Under the pieces are notes generated by a model. That model was not told the origin of the DNA. It did not search any database and was given only the letters and a program-made list of their open reading frames with translations. Positions 52,623-63,078 of a stretch of 64,000 bases of DNA are shown piece after piece; the first letter of the stretch is position 1; each line of letters starts with the position of its first letter. This DNA is from Pseudorhizobium xiangyangii (GTDB lineage: Bacteria; Pseudomonadota; Alphaproteobacteria; Rhizobiales; Rhizobiaceae), in NCBI RefSeq assembly GCF_020531965.1, contig NZ_JAJAWH010000003.1, positions 186,001 through 250,000 on the forward strand, read 5' to 3'. Made by a program: the position numbers and the translations under genes.

Positions 52623-53018
52623 ATGAAGAAGATTATTTTCGCTTCTTGTGCGATCCTCGCAGCAACCGTTGCGACCAATGCGGCAGCTCAGGACGGAACA
52701 GTCAGCGGTGCAGCCGGCGGCGCAGTCACCGGCGCAATTGTCGGCGGCCCGGTCGGCGCTGCTGTTGGCGGCGTTGCAGGCGCTGTGCTGGGCACAGCCA
52801 TCGATCCGCCACCGCAGGAAGTCATCACCTACGTTCAGGAGCAGCCGGCACCGGCACCAGTGGTGGTCCAGGAAGAGATCGTGGTTGGTAAACCCATACC
52901 CGAAACGGTCGTGCTGACCCCGGTCCCGGATCATACGAACTATTCGTACGCGGTCGTGAACGAACAACGTGTCATCATAGACCCGACGACCCGTACAGTG
53001 GTCCAAGTCCTGCAATAA
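52623..53018 (+). CDS. DUF1236 protein with glycine-zipper segment, secreted
   Basis: A 131-residue protein. The signal peptide KKIIFASCAILAATVATNAA is cut before QDG. A glycine-zipper segment follows (GAAGGAVTGAIVGGPVGAAV, GGVAGAVLGTA), then a Pro/Val-rich linker (QEQPAPAPVVVQEEIVVG) and the DUF1236 core (GKPIPETVVLTPVPDHTNYS, YAVVNEQRVIIDPTTRTVVQ). The family is common in Rhizobiales and probably sits in or at the outer membrane. Function unknown. It is followed by a strong bidirectional terminator shared with pncB. Confidence 0.88.
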   Translation: MKKIIFASCAILAATVATNAAAQDGTVSGAAGGAVTGAIVGGPVGAAVGGVAGAVLGTAIDPPPQEVITYVQEQPAPAPVVVQEEIVVGKPIPETVVLTPVPDHTNYSYAVVNEQRVIIDPTTRTVVQVLQ

Positions 53019-53045
53019 TCGGCGGGAATCGGCAGTTCATCATCG

Positions 53046-53072
53046 AAAAAGGCCCCGTGCGGGGCCTTTTTT
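53046..53072. terminator. Bidirectional terminator between the DUF1236 gene and pncB
   Basis: AAAAAGGCCCC / GGGGCCTTTTT (11 bp, GTGC loop) with T-rich ends on both strands lies between convergent genes. Confidence 0.93.
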
Positions 53073-53074
53073 AT

Positions 53075-54379
53075 TCAAACGAAGACTTCCTGATCCACGC
53101 GGTCCTGCTGTCCGAAGAACTTCAGATACCGTTCCACCTCCGCCGGATCCCCGGTCGCCTTGCGCGGATTGTCCGAGAGCTTCACCGCCGGCCGGCCATT
53201 CGCTTCGCTGACCTTGCAGACCAGCGAGATCGGCTTGAGGGCTTCGACGTTCTGCGGCGCGCAGCCGGCAAAATCGTTCGTCAGGTTCGTGCCCCAGCCG
53301 AAGCTCATGCGTGCACGACCCTCGAAGTGCCGGTAGGTGTCGATAATGGCTTCGACATCCAGACCATCGGAGAAGATCAGAAGCTTGCTCTTCGGGTCGC
53401 GGCCCATCTTCTGCCACCACTCGACGATCCTCTCGCCACCCTCGATCGGGGGCGCACTATCGGGGCGGAAGCCGGTCCAGTCCGCCACCCATTCCGGGGC
53501 GTCGCGCAGGAAGGCCGCCGTGCCGAACGCATCCGGCAGCACGATAAGCAGATTGCCGCCGTAGAGCCTGTTCCAGTCCTTCAGCACCTTGTAGGGAGAT
53601 GCCCGCAACTCCTCGTCGGAATTTGCAAGCGCGGCCACTACCATCGGCAATTCGTGCGCGTTGGTCCCCACGGCTTCCAGATCTGAATCCATGGCCAGCA
53701 GCACGTTGCTCGTACCGGTGAAGGCGGGACCGATGCCCTCCTTCAAGGCTTCGACGCACCAGCGCTGCCACAGGAAGCTATGGCGGCGACGGGTGCCAAA
53801 ATCGGAAACGCGCAGGCCCGGGAACGCACTCAGACGCTCGACCTTCTCCCACATCTTCGCCTTCGCACGGGCGTAAAGCACGTCCAGCGTGAAAGGGCCC
53901 ATATGCCGCATGGCTGCCCTTGAACGGAGTTCGTTGATAATCGCAAGGGCGGGGATTTCCCACAGCGTCGTATCCATCCAACGGCCATGGAAATGCAGCT
54001 CGTACTGGCCGTCCCGCTTGGAAAGTTCGTATTCCGGGAGCCTGTATGTGGCGAGCCAGTTCAGGAACTCGGGCTCGAAAATCTGCTTGCGGCCGTAGAA
54101 GGTATTACCCGCCAGCCAGATCATCTCCTTCTTGGAGAGTTTGACGGATCGGGCGTGATCGAGCTGCTCGCGCAGCATCCCTTCATCAATCTCGTCTGCC
54201 AGACGAACAGTGGTCGTCCGGTTGATCAGGGAGAAAGTTGCGTCGACATGCGGATACAGCTTCCAGATCATCTGCAGCATCAGGAGTTTGTAGAAGTCCG
54301 TGTCGATCAGGCTGCGGATGATCGGATCGAGCTTCCAGGTGTGGTTATAGACCCGGGTCGCGATATCGGTCTTCGTCAT
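53075..54379 (-). CDS. pncB: Nicotinate phosphoribosyltransferase
   Basis: A 434-residue NAPRTase. Family features are [20 protein letters not shown] at the N terminus, [15 protein letters not shown] with the phosphorylated His, [41 protein letters not shown] and [11 protein letters not shown]. It makes nicotinate mononucleotide from nicotinate and PRPP, using ATP, in the NAD salvage pathway. ATG at 54379 gives the canonical length; a 17-codon upstream extension is not family-like. It is monocistronic. Confidence 0.96.
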   Translation of the reverse strand: MTKTDIATRVYNHTWKLDPIIRSLIDTDFYKLLMLQMIWKLYPHVDATFSLINRTTTVRLADEIDEGMLREQLDHARSVKLSKKEMIWLAGNTFYGRKQIFEPEFLNWLATYRLPEYELSKRDGQYELHFHGRWMDTTLWEIPALAIINELRSRAAMRHMGPFTLDVLYARAKAKMWEKVERLSAFPGLRVSDFGTRRRHSFLWQRWCVEALKEGIGPAFTGTSNVLLAMDSDLEAVGTNAHELPMVVAALANSDEELRASPYKVLKDWNRLYGGNLLIVLPDAFGTAAFLRDAPEWVADWTGFRPDSAPPIEGGERIVEWWQKMGRDPKSKLLIFSDGLDVEAIIDTYRHFEGRARMSFGWGTNLTNDFAGCAPQNVEALKPISLVCKVSEANGRPAVKLSDNPRKATGDPAEVERYLKFFGQQDRVDQEVFV

Positions 54380-54547
54380 GCCTGCCCTGCCCCGGCCCCA
54401 CCCGGGACCGCTCCGCTTGTTCAGCTGCATTCGGAGGCCGTGAGTGATCCACCTCCGGTGGCAAGACTTATGGAAAAACGCCTCTCAAGTCCACACGCAA
54501 TTCGGCCGCGAGTTGTCGCAGCCGAACGGGCAAGACCGTTAAATAGG

Positions 54548-54877
54548 TCAGTTGGCGGGCGCCGCGCCCGTCGGTGGCGCAGGAGCGGGTGCCTCCGCCG
54601 GATCAGAGGTGGGCTGTGCATTCCGGGTGGCCGGATTCGTGTCTCCCGCAGGCGGCGTCGCTGTCTGTTTCGCCGGTGGATCGCTCGCCTCGCCCCACAT
54701 CTCGGCCACGCCCCAGGCGATCATCGCAAGCACGAGGCCAGCGATCAGAACCTTCAACACCGGGAAACCAGTCCGGCCCTGGCGCGCCTCGGTCGCGCTC
54801 ATCGGCTCTCCGGCCGGTGCGACAATGGGATTGGAATGACCGCTACGGGACTGTTTCGGATCGAATTGCGTGTTCAT
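54548..54877 (-). CDS. Small membrane protein with Pro/Ala-rich periplasmic tail, function unknown
   Basis: A 109-residue protein. About 35 polar N-terminal residues (QFDPKQSRSGHSNP, EPMSATEARQ) are followed by one transmembrane helix (FPVLKVLIAGLVLAMIAWGV). The 45-residue tail is rich in Pro, Ala and Thr (PPAKQTATPPAGDTNPATRN, APAPAPPTGAAPAN). AGGAG lies eight bases before the ATG at 54877. Topology suggests a type II anchor with a disordered periplasmic tail. No family recognised. Confidence 0.7.
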   Translation of the reverse strand: MNTQFDPKQSRSGHSNPIVAPAGEPMSATEARQGRTGFPVLKVLIAGLVLAMIAWGVAEMWGEASDPPAKQTATPPAGDTNPATRNAQPTSDPAEAPAPAPPTGAAPAN

Positions 54878-54956
54878 GACGCCACTCCTGCTTGCGGCCA
54901 AGGACCGAGTTCATGTTGCAGGAACGAACGGAATGCTCGGAAGGTTCCGCCCCAGA

Positions 54957-55907
54957 TCAGTAACCCGTTTGTCGATCCACTACGTGCTGAAGCGGCTCGC
55001 CTGCCTCATGCCGGGCGATCTGCCGCTCGACGTGGTGGAACAATGCGCGGACGTCGGAGGCGGACGCCGCATGCGGCGTAATGATGACGTTGCCCATGTC
55101 CCAGAACAGGTTGTCGGACGAAAGGGGCTCAGCCTCGAAAACGTCAAGTGAAGCGCCACCGAGCACACCGGTTCGCAGAGCCGTCACCAAGTCCTTTTCG
55201 ACCTGGCTTCCACCGCGACCGGCGTTGATGAACACCGGCTTCCCCAAGGCCCCGCCCTGACGCAGCTTGCCGAAAAGCGATGCGTCGAAGATGCCGCGTG
55301 TTTCCTCCGTCAGCGGCAGCAGACCGACGAGGATATCCGCGCGCGAAAGAAACTCATCCAGACCGTTCGCGTCGAATGTCTCGACCCCTTCGATCTCCTT
55401 TTTCCGCCGCGACCAACCGATGACGTCGAACCCCATGACCTTGAGCTTCGCCGCCGAATCCTGGCCTAGAACGCCGAGGCCCATGACGCCGACCGTCAGT
55501 TCCTTCGCCTCCGGCTGGGAAAGCTCCCGCCAAACATGCTCGCGCTGCTGCCTCGAATAGGCCGGCACCTGGCGTAGATGGCTGAGGCATTGCAGGACGA
55601 CCCATTCGCTCATCCGCGTCGTGAGGCTGTGGTCCACGAAGCGGACGATCGGAATATCCGGCAGATCAGGCAGAGTGAGGACATGGTCGACGCCGGCGCC
55701 TCCCGAGAACAGCACTTCGAGCTTCGGCGCACGCTTGAAGAGATCCGCCTCCGGCTTCCAAACGACGGCATAGCGCGCTTGCGAAAGATCCTGCTCGCGG
55801 TCGGAGGCCCGCAAGACCTGCCGCCCTGCGAACGCGTGTCCCAAGGCCGCATCCACCTCGCGGCGCTCGAATTTCAGATCTATGACGACGGCATTTTCGG
55901 AAGACAT
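54957..55907 (-). CDS. ghrA: Glyoxylate/hydroxypyruvate reductase A (D-2-hydroxyacid dehydrogenase family)
   Basis: A 316-residue NAD(P)H-dependent reductase. The nucleotide motif is VGVMGLGVLGQDSAAKL, the substrate Arg is in VFINAGRGGSQVEKDL, the catalytic Glu in SLDVFEAEPL and the His in ITPHAAS. Family length and SGGAGVDHVL fit GhrA. It reduces glyoxylate and hydroxypyruvate. Its start lies 14 bases after the yejF stop on the same strand, so it may be read from the transporter operon, though no functional link is obvious. Confidence 0.88.
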   Translation of the reverse strand: MSSENAVVIDLKFERREVDAALGHAFAGRQVLRASDREQDLSQARYAVVWKPEADLFKRAPKLEVLFSGGAGVDHVLTLPDLPDIPIVRFVDHSLTTRMSEWVVLQCLSHLRQVPAYSRQQREHVWRELSQPEAKELTVGVMGLGVLGQDSAAKLKVMGFDVIGWSRRKKEIEGVETFDANGLDEFLSRADILVGLLPLTEETRGIFDASLFGKLRQGGALGKPVFINAGRGGSQVEKDLVTALRTGVLGGASLDVFEAEPLSSDNLFWDMGNVIITPHAASASDVRALFHHVERQIARHEAGEPLQHVVDRQTGY

Positions 55908-55921
55908 TTCGTGACCCTGTC

Positions 55922-57550
55922 CTACTGACTGATGGCGGCCGTTTCCACGGCCTCGAGATCGAAGGCCGCAGCCATCAATGCCCGGGTGTAGCTTTCCCTG
56001 GGGGCCGAGAATATCTGGTCGGCCGGCCCCTCCTCCACGACCTTTCCGCCGCGCATGACGATGACGTGGTTGGCCAATGCCTTCACCACCTTCAGGTCAT
56101 GGCTGATGAAGAGGTAGGCGAGATCATGCTTCCTCTGCAGGTCGCGCAAAAGATCCACGACCTGCGCCTGCACGGTCATGTCGAGCGCGGAGGTCGGCTC
56201 GTCGAGCATCACGAAGCGCGGCTTCAGCACCATCGCCCGGGCGATGGCGACCCGTTGCCGCTGCCCGCCGGAAAACTCGTGCGGATAACGCCAGCGCGTT
56301 TCCGGATCGAGGCCCACTTCGGTCAGCGCCCAGCGCACGCGCTCGTCCCGTTCGTCTTCCGACATTGCGCGCTCGTGGACCTTCAGGCCTTCGGCGATAA
56401 TCTCGCCGACGGACATGCGCGGACTGAGCGACCCGAATGGGTCCTGGAAGACCACCTGAAGCCTATCGCGCAGCGGTCGCATCTCCTTGTAGGAAAACTG
56501 ATCGATGCCGCTGCCGATGAAGGCGATCCGTCCTTCCGACGAGATGAGCCGCGCCAACGCGAGGCCGAGCGTGGTCTTGCCCGAACCCGACTCGCCAACG
56601 ACGCCCAGCGTTTCACCGGCGCGCAACGACAGGCTGACCCCATCGACAGCCTTTACATGGTCCACCACCTTGCGCAGCAGCCCCGCCTTGATAGGGAACC
56701 ACACGCGGATATCCTGACCCTCCATCACCACCGGCTTCGACGGATCCGGCACTGGCGGTTCACCACGCGGTTCGGACGCCAGAAGATGACGGGTGTACTC
56801 GTGCTTGGGGTTGACGAAGACCTCTTCGACCGGACCGGTCTCGACGATCTTCCCCTTGGTCATGACGCAGACGCGGTCGGCGAACTTGCGGACGATCCCG
56901 AGGTCGTGGGTGATGAACAGCATGGACATGCCGTGCTCGCCCTTCAGGCGCCGCAGCAGATCAAGGATCTGCGCCTGCACCGTAACGTCGAGCGCCGTTG
57001 TCGGCTCGTCGGCGATCAGTAGCTTCGGCCGGTTGGCGAGCGCCATGGCGATCATCACGCGCTGGCGTTGCCCGCCCGAAAGCTGGTGCGGATAGGCCTG
57101 CAGCCGCTTTTCCGGCTCCCTTATGCCGACCTGGTTGAGCAGTTCCAGTATCCGGGTTTGCGCCGCCGCGCCGGAAATACCCTGGTGGAGGTCAAGGATC
57201 TCGCCGATCTGCTTCTCGATCGAGTGCAGCGGATTGAGCGAGGTCATCGGCTCCTGGAAGATCATCGTGACGTCATTGCCGCGCACCCGGCGCAGCGTCG
57301 GTTCCGACGCCTTCAAGAGGTCCTGCCCACCGAACAGGATTTCACCCGACGGATGGCTCGCGGCGGGATAGGGCAGCAGCTTCAGGACGGAATTGGCGGT
57401 AACGGACTTTCCGGAACCGGATTCTCCGACGAGCGCCACGACCTCGCCAGGCATGATATCGAACGAGACGTGATCGACGGCGAGCGATGTCGTCCCTCCC
57501 TGGTGGAAGGCCACCGACAGATCGCGAACGGAAAGAAGCGGTTCTGTCAT
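55922..57550 (-). CDS. yejF: Peptide ABC transporter ATP-binding protein YejF (double ABC)
   Basis: A 542-residue protein with two complete oligopeptide-type ABC domains. Each has Walker A GESGSGKS ([40 protein letters not shown]) and a signature LSGGQRQRV or [11 protein letters not shown], with Walker [15 protein letters not shown] and [14 protein letters not shown]. It energises the YejB/YejE channel. The stop precedes ghrA by 14 bases, and it follows yejE by four bases. Confidence 0.95.
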   Translation of the reverse strand: MTEPLLSVRDLSVAFHQGGTTSLAVDHVSFDIMPGEVVALVGESGSGKSVTANSVLKLLPYPAASHPSGEILFGGQDLLKASEPTLRRVRGNDVTMIFQEPMTSLNPLHSIEKQIGEILDLHQGISGAAAQTRILELLNQVGIREPEKRLQAYPHQLSGGQRQRVMIAMALANRPKLLIADEPTTALDVTVQAQILDLLRRLKGEHGMSMLFITHDLGIVRKFADRVCVMTKGKIVETGPVEEVFVNPKHEYTRHLLASEPRGEPPVPDPSKPVVMEGQDIRVWFPIKAGLLRKVVDHVKAVDGVSLSLRAGETLGVVGESGSGKTTLGLALARLISSEGRIAFIGSGIDQFSYKEMRPLRDRLQVVFQDPFGSLSPRMSVGEIIAEGLKVHERAMSEDERDERVRWALTEVGLDPETRWRYPHEFSGGQRQRVAIARAMVLKPRFVMLDEPTSALDMTVQAQVVDLLRDLQRKHDLAYLFISHDLKVVKALANHVIVMRGGKVVEEGPADQIFSAPRESYTRALMAAAFDLEAVETAAISQ

Positions 57551-57554
57551 CGGA

Positions 57555-58706
57555 TCACCGGAAGGTCTTGCGGGGGTCGAAGGCGTCGCGAACCGCCTCG
57601 CCGACGAAGATCAGCAGCGACAGCATGATCGACATGGTGAAGAAGGCCGTGAGCCCCAGCCATGGCGCCTGGAGGTTGTTCTTGCCCTGCGCGATCATTT
57701 CGCCGAGCGACGGCGAGCCGGGCGGCATGCCGAAGCCGAGGAAGTCGAGCGAGGTTAGCGTGGCGATCGAGCCGGACAGGATGAACGGCAGGAAGGTCAA
57801 TGTCGCGACCATGGCGTTGGGCAGGAGGTGACGATACATGATCGTGCCGTTACCGACGCCGAGCGCGCGTGCCGCGTTGACGTATTCGAAGTTGCGGGCC
57901 CGCAGGAATTCGGCGCGCACCACGCCGACGAAGCCGACCCAGGAAAAGAGCAGCATGATGCCGAGCAGGACGAAGAAGCCCGGCGGCATGATGGAGGCGA
58001 TGATCAGCAGGATGTAGAGCACCGGCATGGACGACCAGATCTCGATGAACCGCTGGAAGAGCAGGTCCGTCCAACCGCCGAAATAACCCTGTACGGCACC
58101 GGCCGTGACGCCGATGACGGCTGACGCGAGCGTCAGCGCAAGGCCGAACAGCACAGAAACCCTGAAGCCGTAAATCATCCGGGCGGTAACGTCGCGCGCC
58201 TGGTCGTCGGTGCCGAGCCAGTTGAGATTTCCGAGCGTGCAGCCCGGATCCTGCGCGCCCATGGGGAAGCCGGCGCACCGCTCATCCTTGTCCATCAGCC
58301 AGAAGGGTGGCGTCGGTGCCGAATGCGGAATGTTGGAATTGACGGTCTGATAAGAGTAGCGGATCGGCGGCCAGACCATCCATCCATTCGCTTCGATCTC
58401 TTCTGCTATGAACGTCGACCGATAATCGGTGATCGCCAGGAAGCCGCCGAACTTCTCCTCCGGATAGTCCACCAGAACCGGGAAGAGGATTTCGCCCTTG
58501 TAGGACGCGACGACAGGGCGGTCGTTGGCGATGAGCTCCGCACAAAGACTGAGCACGAACAGGACCATGAAGATCCAGAACGACCAGTAGCCGCGCTTGT
58601 TGGCGCGGAAATTCTCAAGCCGGCGACGATTGGTGGGCGCCAGCCAGCCACGCTTCGGTGGCGTCGTTCGGGCAGTAACGGTGGCGGTGGTTACGGGAGC
58701 CTCCAT
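57555..58706 (-). CDS. yejE: Peptide ABC transporter permease YejE
   Basis: A 383-residue DppC-type permease with an extended periplasmic loop after the first helix (YWSFWIFMVLFVLSLCAELI), a YejE hallmark. It includes YRSTFIAEEIEANGWMVWPP and HSAPTPPFWLMDKDERCAGF. The coupling motif is in EFLRARNFEYVNAARALGVG, and the C-terminal helices include LPFILSGSIATLTSLDFLGF. Start and yejB stop share one base (58706). Confidence 0.94.
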   Translation of the reverse strand: MEAPVTTATVTARTTPPKRGWLAPTNRRRLENFRANKRGYWSFWIFMVLFVLSLCAELIANDRPVVASYKGEILFPVLVDYPEEKFGGFLAITDYRSTFIAEEIEANGWMVWPPIRYSYQTVNSNIPHSAPTPPFWLMDKDERCAGFPMGAQDPGCTLGNLNWLGTDDQARDVTARMIYGFRVSVLFGLALTLASAVIGVTAGAVQGYFGGWTDLLFQRFIEIWSSMPVLYILLIIASIMPPGFFVLLGIMLLFSWVGFVGVVRAEFLRARNFEYVNAARALGVGNGTIMYRHLLPNAMVATLTFLPFILSGSIATLTSLDFLGFGMPPGSPSLGEMIAQGKNNLQAPWLGLTAFFTMSIMLSLLIFVGEAVRDAFDPRKTFR

Positions 58707-59794
58707 CAGACGTCCCTCCGCTCGAAGTCGATGCGCGGATCGATCCAGGTGTAGATCAGGTCGGAAATCAGGCTGACCACCAGTCCCATCAGCGAGAAGA
58801 TGTAGAGCGTGCCGAAAACGATCGGATAGTCGCGGTTGACGATCGCGAGATAACCGAGGCGACCGAGACCATCGAGGGAGAAGATGTTTTCGATCAGCAG
58901 TGAGCCCGTGAAGAAGGCAGAGATGAAGGCGCCTGGGAAGCCGGCGATGACGATCAGCATGGCGTTACGGAAGACGTGCCCGTAGAGCACCTGGCGTTCG
59001 CCCAGCCCCTTGGCGCGGGCCGTCACCACGTACTGCTTGCGGATTTCGTCGAGGAAGGAATTCTTCGTCAACAGTGTCGTCGTTGCAAACGCCGAAAGCG
59101 ACAGCGCGATGAGCGGCAGCGTGAGATGCCAGAAATAGTCGACGATCTTCTCCCACCAGGAAAGCTGGTCGAAGTTGTCGGATACGAGGCCGCGCAGCGG
59201 GAACCAGTCGAGGAAGGAGCCGCCGGCGAAGAGCACGATCAGAAGAATGCCGAACAGGAAGCTCGGAACCGCATAACCGATGATGACGATGCCGGAGGTC
59301 CACACGTCGAAGGCAGATCCGTCCCTGACGGCCTTGCGGATGCCGAGCGGAATGGAGATCAGGTAGGAGACGATGAGGATCCAGAAACCAAGCGAAATCG
59401 AGACAGGCAGCTTGTCGATGATAAGGTCGATCACCGAGGCATTGCGGAAGAAGCTCTCGCCGAAATCGAAACGGATGTAATTCCACATCATGTCGAGGAA
59501 GCGGGTGAGCGGCGGCTTGTCGAAGCCGAACTGCTGCTCCAGCTTGGCGATGAATTCCGGATCCAGCCCCTGCGCGCCGCGATAGCGCGAACTTTCCTCG
59601 AAGCCGCCGCCCTGGCTTCCTAGATCGTTTCCGCTACCGGACAAACGGTCTCCGGTATCGGAGCCCTGCAACTGGGCGATCACTTGCTCGACGGGACCAC
59701 CGGGCGCGAACTGCACCACAAGAAAGGAGATCCCCATGATGCCGATCATCGTCGGGATCATAAGAAGCAGACGTCGGAAAATATAGGCGCCCAT
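58706..59794 (-). CDS. yejB: Peptide ABC transporter permease YejB
   Basis: A 362-residue DppB-type permease. [20 protein letters not shown] is the classical first helix, with a polar periplasmic insertion (about 45-90) typical of YejB. Then come [40 protein letters not shown] (coupling loop) and [20 protein letters not shown]. It pairs with YejE. About 161 bases separate it from the binding-protein gene. Confidence 0.94.
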   Translation of the reverse strand: MGAYIFRRLLLMIPTMIGIMGISFLVVQFAPGGPVEQVIAQLQGSDTGDRLSGSGNDLGSQGGGFEESSRYRGAQGLDPEFIAKLEQQFGFDKPPLTRFLDMMWNYIRFDFGESFFRNASVIDLIIDKLPVSISLGFWILIVSYLISIPLGIRKAVRDGSAFDVWTSGIVIIGYAVPSFLFGILLIVLFAGGSFLDWFPLRGLVSDNFDQLSWWEKIVDYFWHLTLPLIALSLSAFATTTLLTKNSFLDEIRKQYVVTARAKGLGERQVLYGHVFRNAMLIVIAGFPGAFISAFFTGSLLIENIFSLDGLGRLGYLAIVNRDYPIVFGTLYIFSLMGLVVSLISDLIYTWIDPRIDFERRDV

Positions 59795-59941
59795 CAGAGC
59801 TGTCCGCCTGTTGCAAGTGCGCCGACCGTCGCTGGTCCGGTTTCACCGCGTGTCTGCGCGAGGATCAAACGGCATTCCTTCGTTCTGGTGCGAATCATTC
59901 CGGCCATTTGGACCAGTTGAGGATGCGGGGCGCAAGCCTCC

Positions 59942-61780
59942 TCAATTGGAGCCCTGTTTGGCCGACCATGTATCCGGAAAGCCGAGTCCGTATTCCGGAA
60001 ATCTTTCGGGATGCGTGATGCGGTTCCAGTAGGCGATCTTTGACTCACCGGAATAGAACATCGGAACGACGTAGTGATTGGCCAGGAGCACGCGGTCCAT
60101 GGCCTTGATCGCTGCCACCTGCTCGTCCCGATCAGTCGCAAACACGATCTTGCGGATAAGGGAATCCACTGCCGGGTCGGCGATACCCGCATAATTGCGC
60201 GATCCCTGCCGGTCTACCGATTCAGATCCCCAGTATTCCACCTGCTCGTTTCCGGGGTTCATCGATTGCCCCCAAAGGCCGTACATCATGTCGTAGTCGA
60301 AGCTGCGGATGCGATTGATATACTGCGATGCGTCAACCGAGCGAAGGCGGGCTTCGATGCCAATCTTCTTGAGGCTTGCCACATAGGGCAGCACGGTGCG
60401 TTCCTGCGAAGGACTGTTCAGCAAAATCTCGAAGCTCATCGGCTGGCCGGTCTTCGTGTTGACCATCCGGTTGCCCTTCAGCTCCCAGCCGGCCTCCTTC
60501 AACAAGCCGACTGCCTTCCGCAGATTGTCGCGAACCTTCTGTGGATCACCGCCGATCGGGTTTGTATAGGGCGTCGTGAAGACGCGTTCCGGGATCTTGT
60601 CCTTCAATTCCTCCAGCAATTCCAGTTCGCGGCCTTCGGGCAGTCCGGAGGATGCGAGTTCCGTGCCCCAGAAGAAACTGTCGACGCGCTTCAGACCACC
60701 ATGGGCGAGGTTCTTGTTGAGGTCCTCGAAGTCGTAGGCATAGTTCAGCGCCTCGCGAACACGTGCGTCCTTGAACATGTCCCGACGCATGTTCGGCACG
60801 AATGCCTGCATGATGCCGGTGGCCTTGAACGGGTTGGTCAGCGCCTCCTTGATCACGCGCCCATCCTTCACCGCGTCAAAATCGTAACGCGTCGCCCAGC
60901 GGCTGGAGCTGTTTTCCTGGCGGAAATCCACCGTACCGGCACGGAAGGATTCGAACTCCACATCGCTATCGGCAAAGTAGGTGTAGCTGATGGCGCGGAA
61001 GTTGTGCTGGCCGACATTGATCGGCAGATCCTTGCCCCAGTAATCGTCCCGCAACTCGTACCGGATCGCGGCACCGGGCTGAACGGAAGCAATATTGTAG
61101 GGCCCGGACCCCATCGTCGCTTCGAGCGTCGTGCGGGAAATGTCCCGCTGTTTGCCCTGGCTATCCTGGCCTTCCCACCAATGCTTAGGGAGGACCGGAA
61201 AGTCGCCGACGATCGAGGGAAGTTCGCGATTGTTCTTTTCATCGAAGCGGAAGGTCACTTCACGCTCGCCCGTCTTTTCTGCGCCGGTGACGTGGCGGTA
61301 ATAGCCGGAGTAGAACGCGCTATGCTCCTTCAGCATCTCCATGCTGAAAATGACGTCCTCTGGCGTCACCGGCTGGCCATCCGCCCATTTCGCCTCAGGC
61401 CTCAGCCTGAACGTTACCGATGAGATGTCGTCGGGGTAGGAGACCGCTTCGGCAAGCAGTCCGTAGGTTCCGAACACCTCGTCTTCCGACCGCTTCATAA
61501 GCGTATCGAAGATCATCGTGATACCGGCGGCCGGTGCGCCCCGGTCGATAACCGGGTTGAGATTGTCGAACGTGCCTTCATCGGCCAAACGCAGTTCGCC
61601 GGCTTTGGGTGCGTTCACATCGACATAGGGAAGTTGCTTGAAATCTTCCGGCAGCTTCAGGTCGCCGATGACCGCCATTCCATGGCGCCATGTCGGTTCC
61701 TGGGCCATCGTTGCCGATGATCCTAGAACCGTTATCGCCAGAGCGACCGCAAGACCTGTCTTCAGCCGGGCCAATTGCAT
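59942..61780 (-). CDS. yejA: Peptide/muropeptide-binding protein (YejA or YepA-like, SBP family 5)
   Basis: A 612-residue periplasmic binding protein. The signal peptide is LKTGLAVALAITVLGSSATM, cut near AQE. The cluster C features include GELRLADEGTFDNLNPVIDR, SEDEVFGTYGLLAEAVSYPD, FRLRPEAKWADGQPVTPEDV and a GSGPYNIASVQPGAAIRYEL region. In Agrobacterium the yejBEF genes are paired with YepA, which binds peptidoglycan-recycling muropeptides (recollection of published work); sequence alone does not separate YejA from YepA. The divergent murein endopeptidase gene would fit the muropeptide reading. An in-frame TTG 15 codons earlier is not used. Confidence 0.9.
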   Translation of the reverse strand: MQLARLKTGLAVALAITVLGSSATMAQEPTWRHGMAVIGDLKLPEDFKQLPYVDVNAPKAGELRLADEGTFDNLNPVIDRGAPAAGITMIFDTLMKRSEDEVFGTYGLLAEAVSYPDDISSVTFRLRPEAKWADGQPVTPEDVIFSMEMLKEHSAFYSGYYRHVTGAEKTGEREVTFRFDEKNNRELPSIVGDFPVLPKHWWEGQDSQGKQRDISRTTLEATMGSGPYNIASVQPGAAIRYELRDDYWGKDLPINVGQHNFRAISYTYFADSDVEFESFRAGTVDFRQENSSSRWATRYDFDAVKDGRVIKEALTNPFKATGIMQAFVPNMRRDMFKDARVREALNYAYDFEDLNKNLAHGGLKRVDSFFWGTELASSGLPEGRELELLEELKDKIPERVFTTPYTNPIGGDPQKVRDNLRKAVGLLKEAGWELKGNRMVNTKTGQPMSFEILLNSPSQERTVLPYVASLKKIGIEARLRSVDASQYINRIRSFDYDMMYGLWGQSMNPGNEQVEYWGSESVDRQGSRNYAGIADPAVDSLIRKIVFATDRDEQVAAIKAMDRVLLANHYVVPMFYSGESKIAYWNRITHPERFPEYGLGFPDTWSAKQGSN

Positions 61781-61960
61781 GCAGAATTCCCTTTTCTCTG
61801 GTTGTTGCCCGGAAGCATAAGGCAAAGTCGGGCAAAAAACAGGCTGTCCCGCTCACAAGCGTTTTATCGCATCGACCCGAATGCCGGCGATCTCCGTTTC
61901 ACCAAAATCGTCTTTCACGGTAGATTCGATCGAAAGTGATTTGCGGGGACGAATGACGGC

Positions 61961-63004
61961 ATGCGGACATCACGCATTTTGACGCGGCTGCTTGCAGCAA
62001 GCTTGTGCCTTACAGCTCTGGCGGGGCCGGGGCTTGCGGAAACAACGCCGGCCAAGGAACTCTTCGGTGGCGCCAAGTTGCCGACCCGCTCGCAGGCGGC
62101 GCCAATCGGTTCCTACGCGAAGGGATGCATGGCAGGCGCCGTCGCGATCCCGACAGACGGGCCGACCTGGCAGGCCATGCGCCTTTCCCGCAACCGGCGC
62201 TGGGGCAATCCGCAGATGATCGCCCTGCTGGAGCGGTTTTCGCAGGACGCCGTGAACCTCGGCTGGGGATCCGGCATCCTGATCGGAGACATCTCACAAC
62301 CGCGTGGCGGCCCGATGCTGTTCGGCCATGCGTCGCATCAGGTCGGACTCGATGCCGATATCTGGTTCACGCCGAAGCCTGCCCAGGCTCTCTCGCCCCA
62401 GCAGCGGGAGGACATGCCATTCACCTCGATGCTCGACAAGAGCAAGTTCCTGACTGTGCATCCGGGCCGCTGGACCAACACCCATGCCCGCGTGGTGATG
62501 CAGGCCGCAAGCTATCCGCAAGTGGAGCGGGTGTTCGTCAACCCGGCGATCAAGAAGAAGCTGTGTGACACCTGGCAGGGCGACCGGTCGCTGCTCGGCA
62601 AGGTGCGACCGGTCTACGGTCACGACGAGCATTTCCATATCCGCATCCATTGTCCTCAGGGTGCTCCCAATTGCAAGCCGCAGGCGCCGGTCGCCAAGGG
62701 TGACGGCTGCGACAAGTCGCTTGCCTGGTGGTTCACGAAAGAGCCTTGGGCGAAGCCGAAGAAAGATCCAGACGCGAAACCGGTAAAGCCGAGGCACGTC
62801 ATGCTGTCCGACCTTCCCAAAGCGTGCGCGGCGGTTCTTGCAGCCCCTGCGCGGTCCATGGAAGACGCAACGTTCGCTACCAATGTCACAGCCTATTCCG
62901 CAGCTGCCCCATCCGCACCGGTGCAGAACATCGAAGCCATCATCAACAGCGCTGCGGTGCTACCCGACCTGGGTCCGGTGCCGCTGCCGCGACCCTTCCC
63001 GTGA
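61961..63004 (+). CDS. mepA: Penicillin-insensitive murein DD-endopeptidase MepA (LAS family)
   Basis: A 347-residue secreted peptidase with a signal peptide (LTRLLAASLCLTALAGPGLA, cut before ETT). Zinc ligands correspond to His126 and Asp133 in FGHASHQVGLDADIWF, and His220/His223/His225 in YGHDEHFHIRIHC; spacing matches E. coli MepA H113/D120/H206/H209/H211. It cuts D-Ala-mDAP cross-links in peptidoglycan in the periplasm. The C-terminal 100 residues (Lys/Pro-rich then Ala/Pro-rich) exceed the usual length of about 275. It is divergent from the yej binding-protein gene. Confidence 0.94.
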   Translation: MRTSRILTRLLAASLCLTALAGPGLAETTPAKELFGGAKLPTRSQAAPIGSYAKGCMAGAVAIPTDGPTWQAMRLSRNRRWGNPQMIALLERFSQDAVNLGWGSGILIGDISQPRGGPMLFGHASHQVGLDADIWFTPKPAQALSPQQREDMPFTSMLDKSKFLTVHPGRWTNTHARVVMQAASYPQVERVFVNPAIKKKLCDTWQGDRSLLGKVRPVYGHDEHFHIRIHCPQGAPNCKPQAPVAKGDGCDKSLAWWFTKEPWAKPKKDPDAKPVKPRHVMLSDLPKACAAVLAAPARSMEDATFATNVTAYSAAAPSAPVQNIEAIINSAAVLPDLGPVPLPRPFP

Positions 63005-63078
63005 GCAGGCTTTTCAACGGAAACAAGTCCCTGTAGAAGGCCTGTAAATCGATTTAAATACCGAAGGCGAGGACGGTC

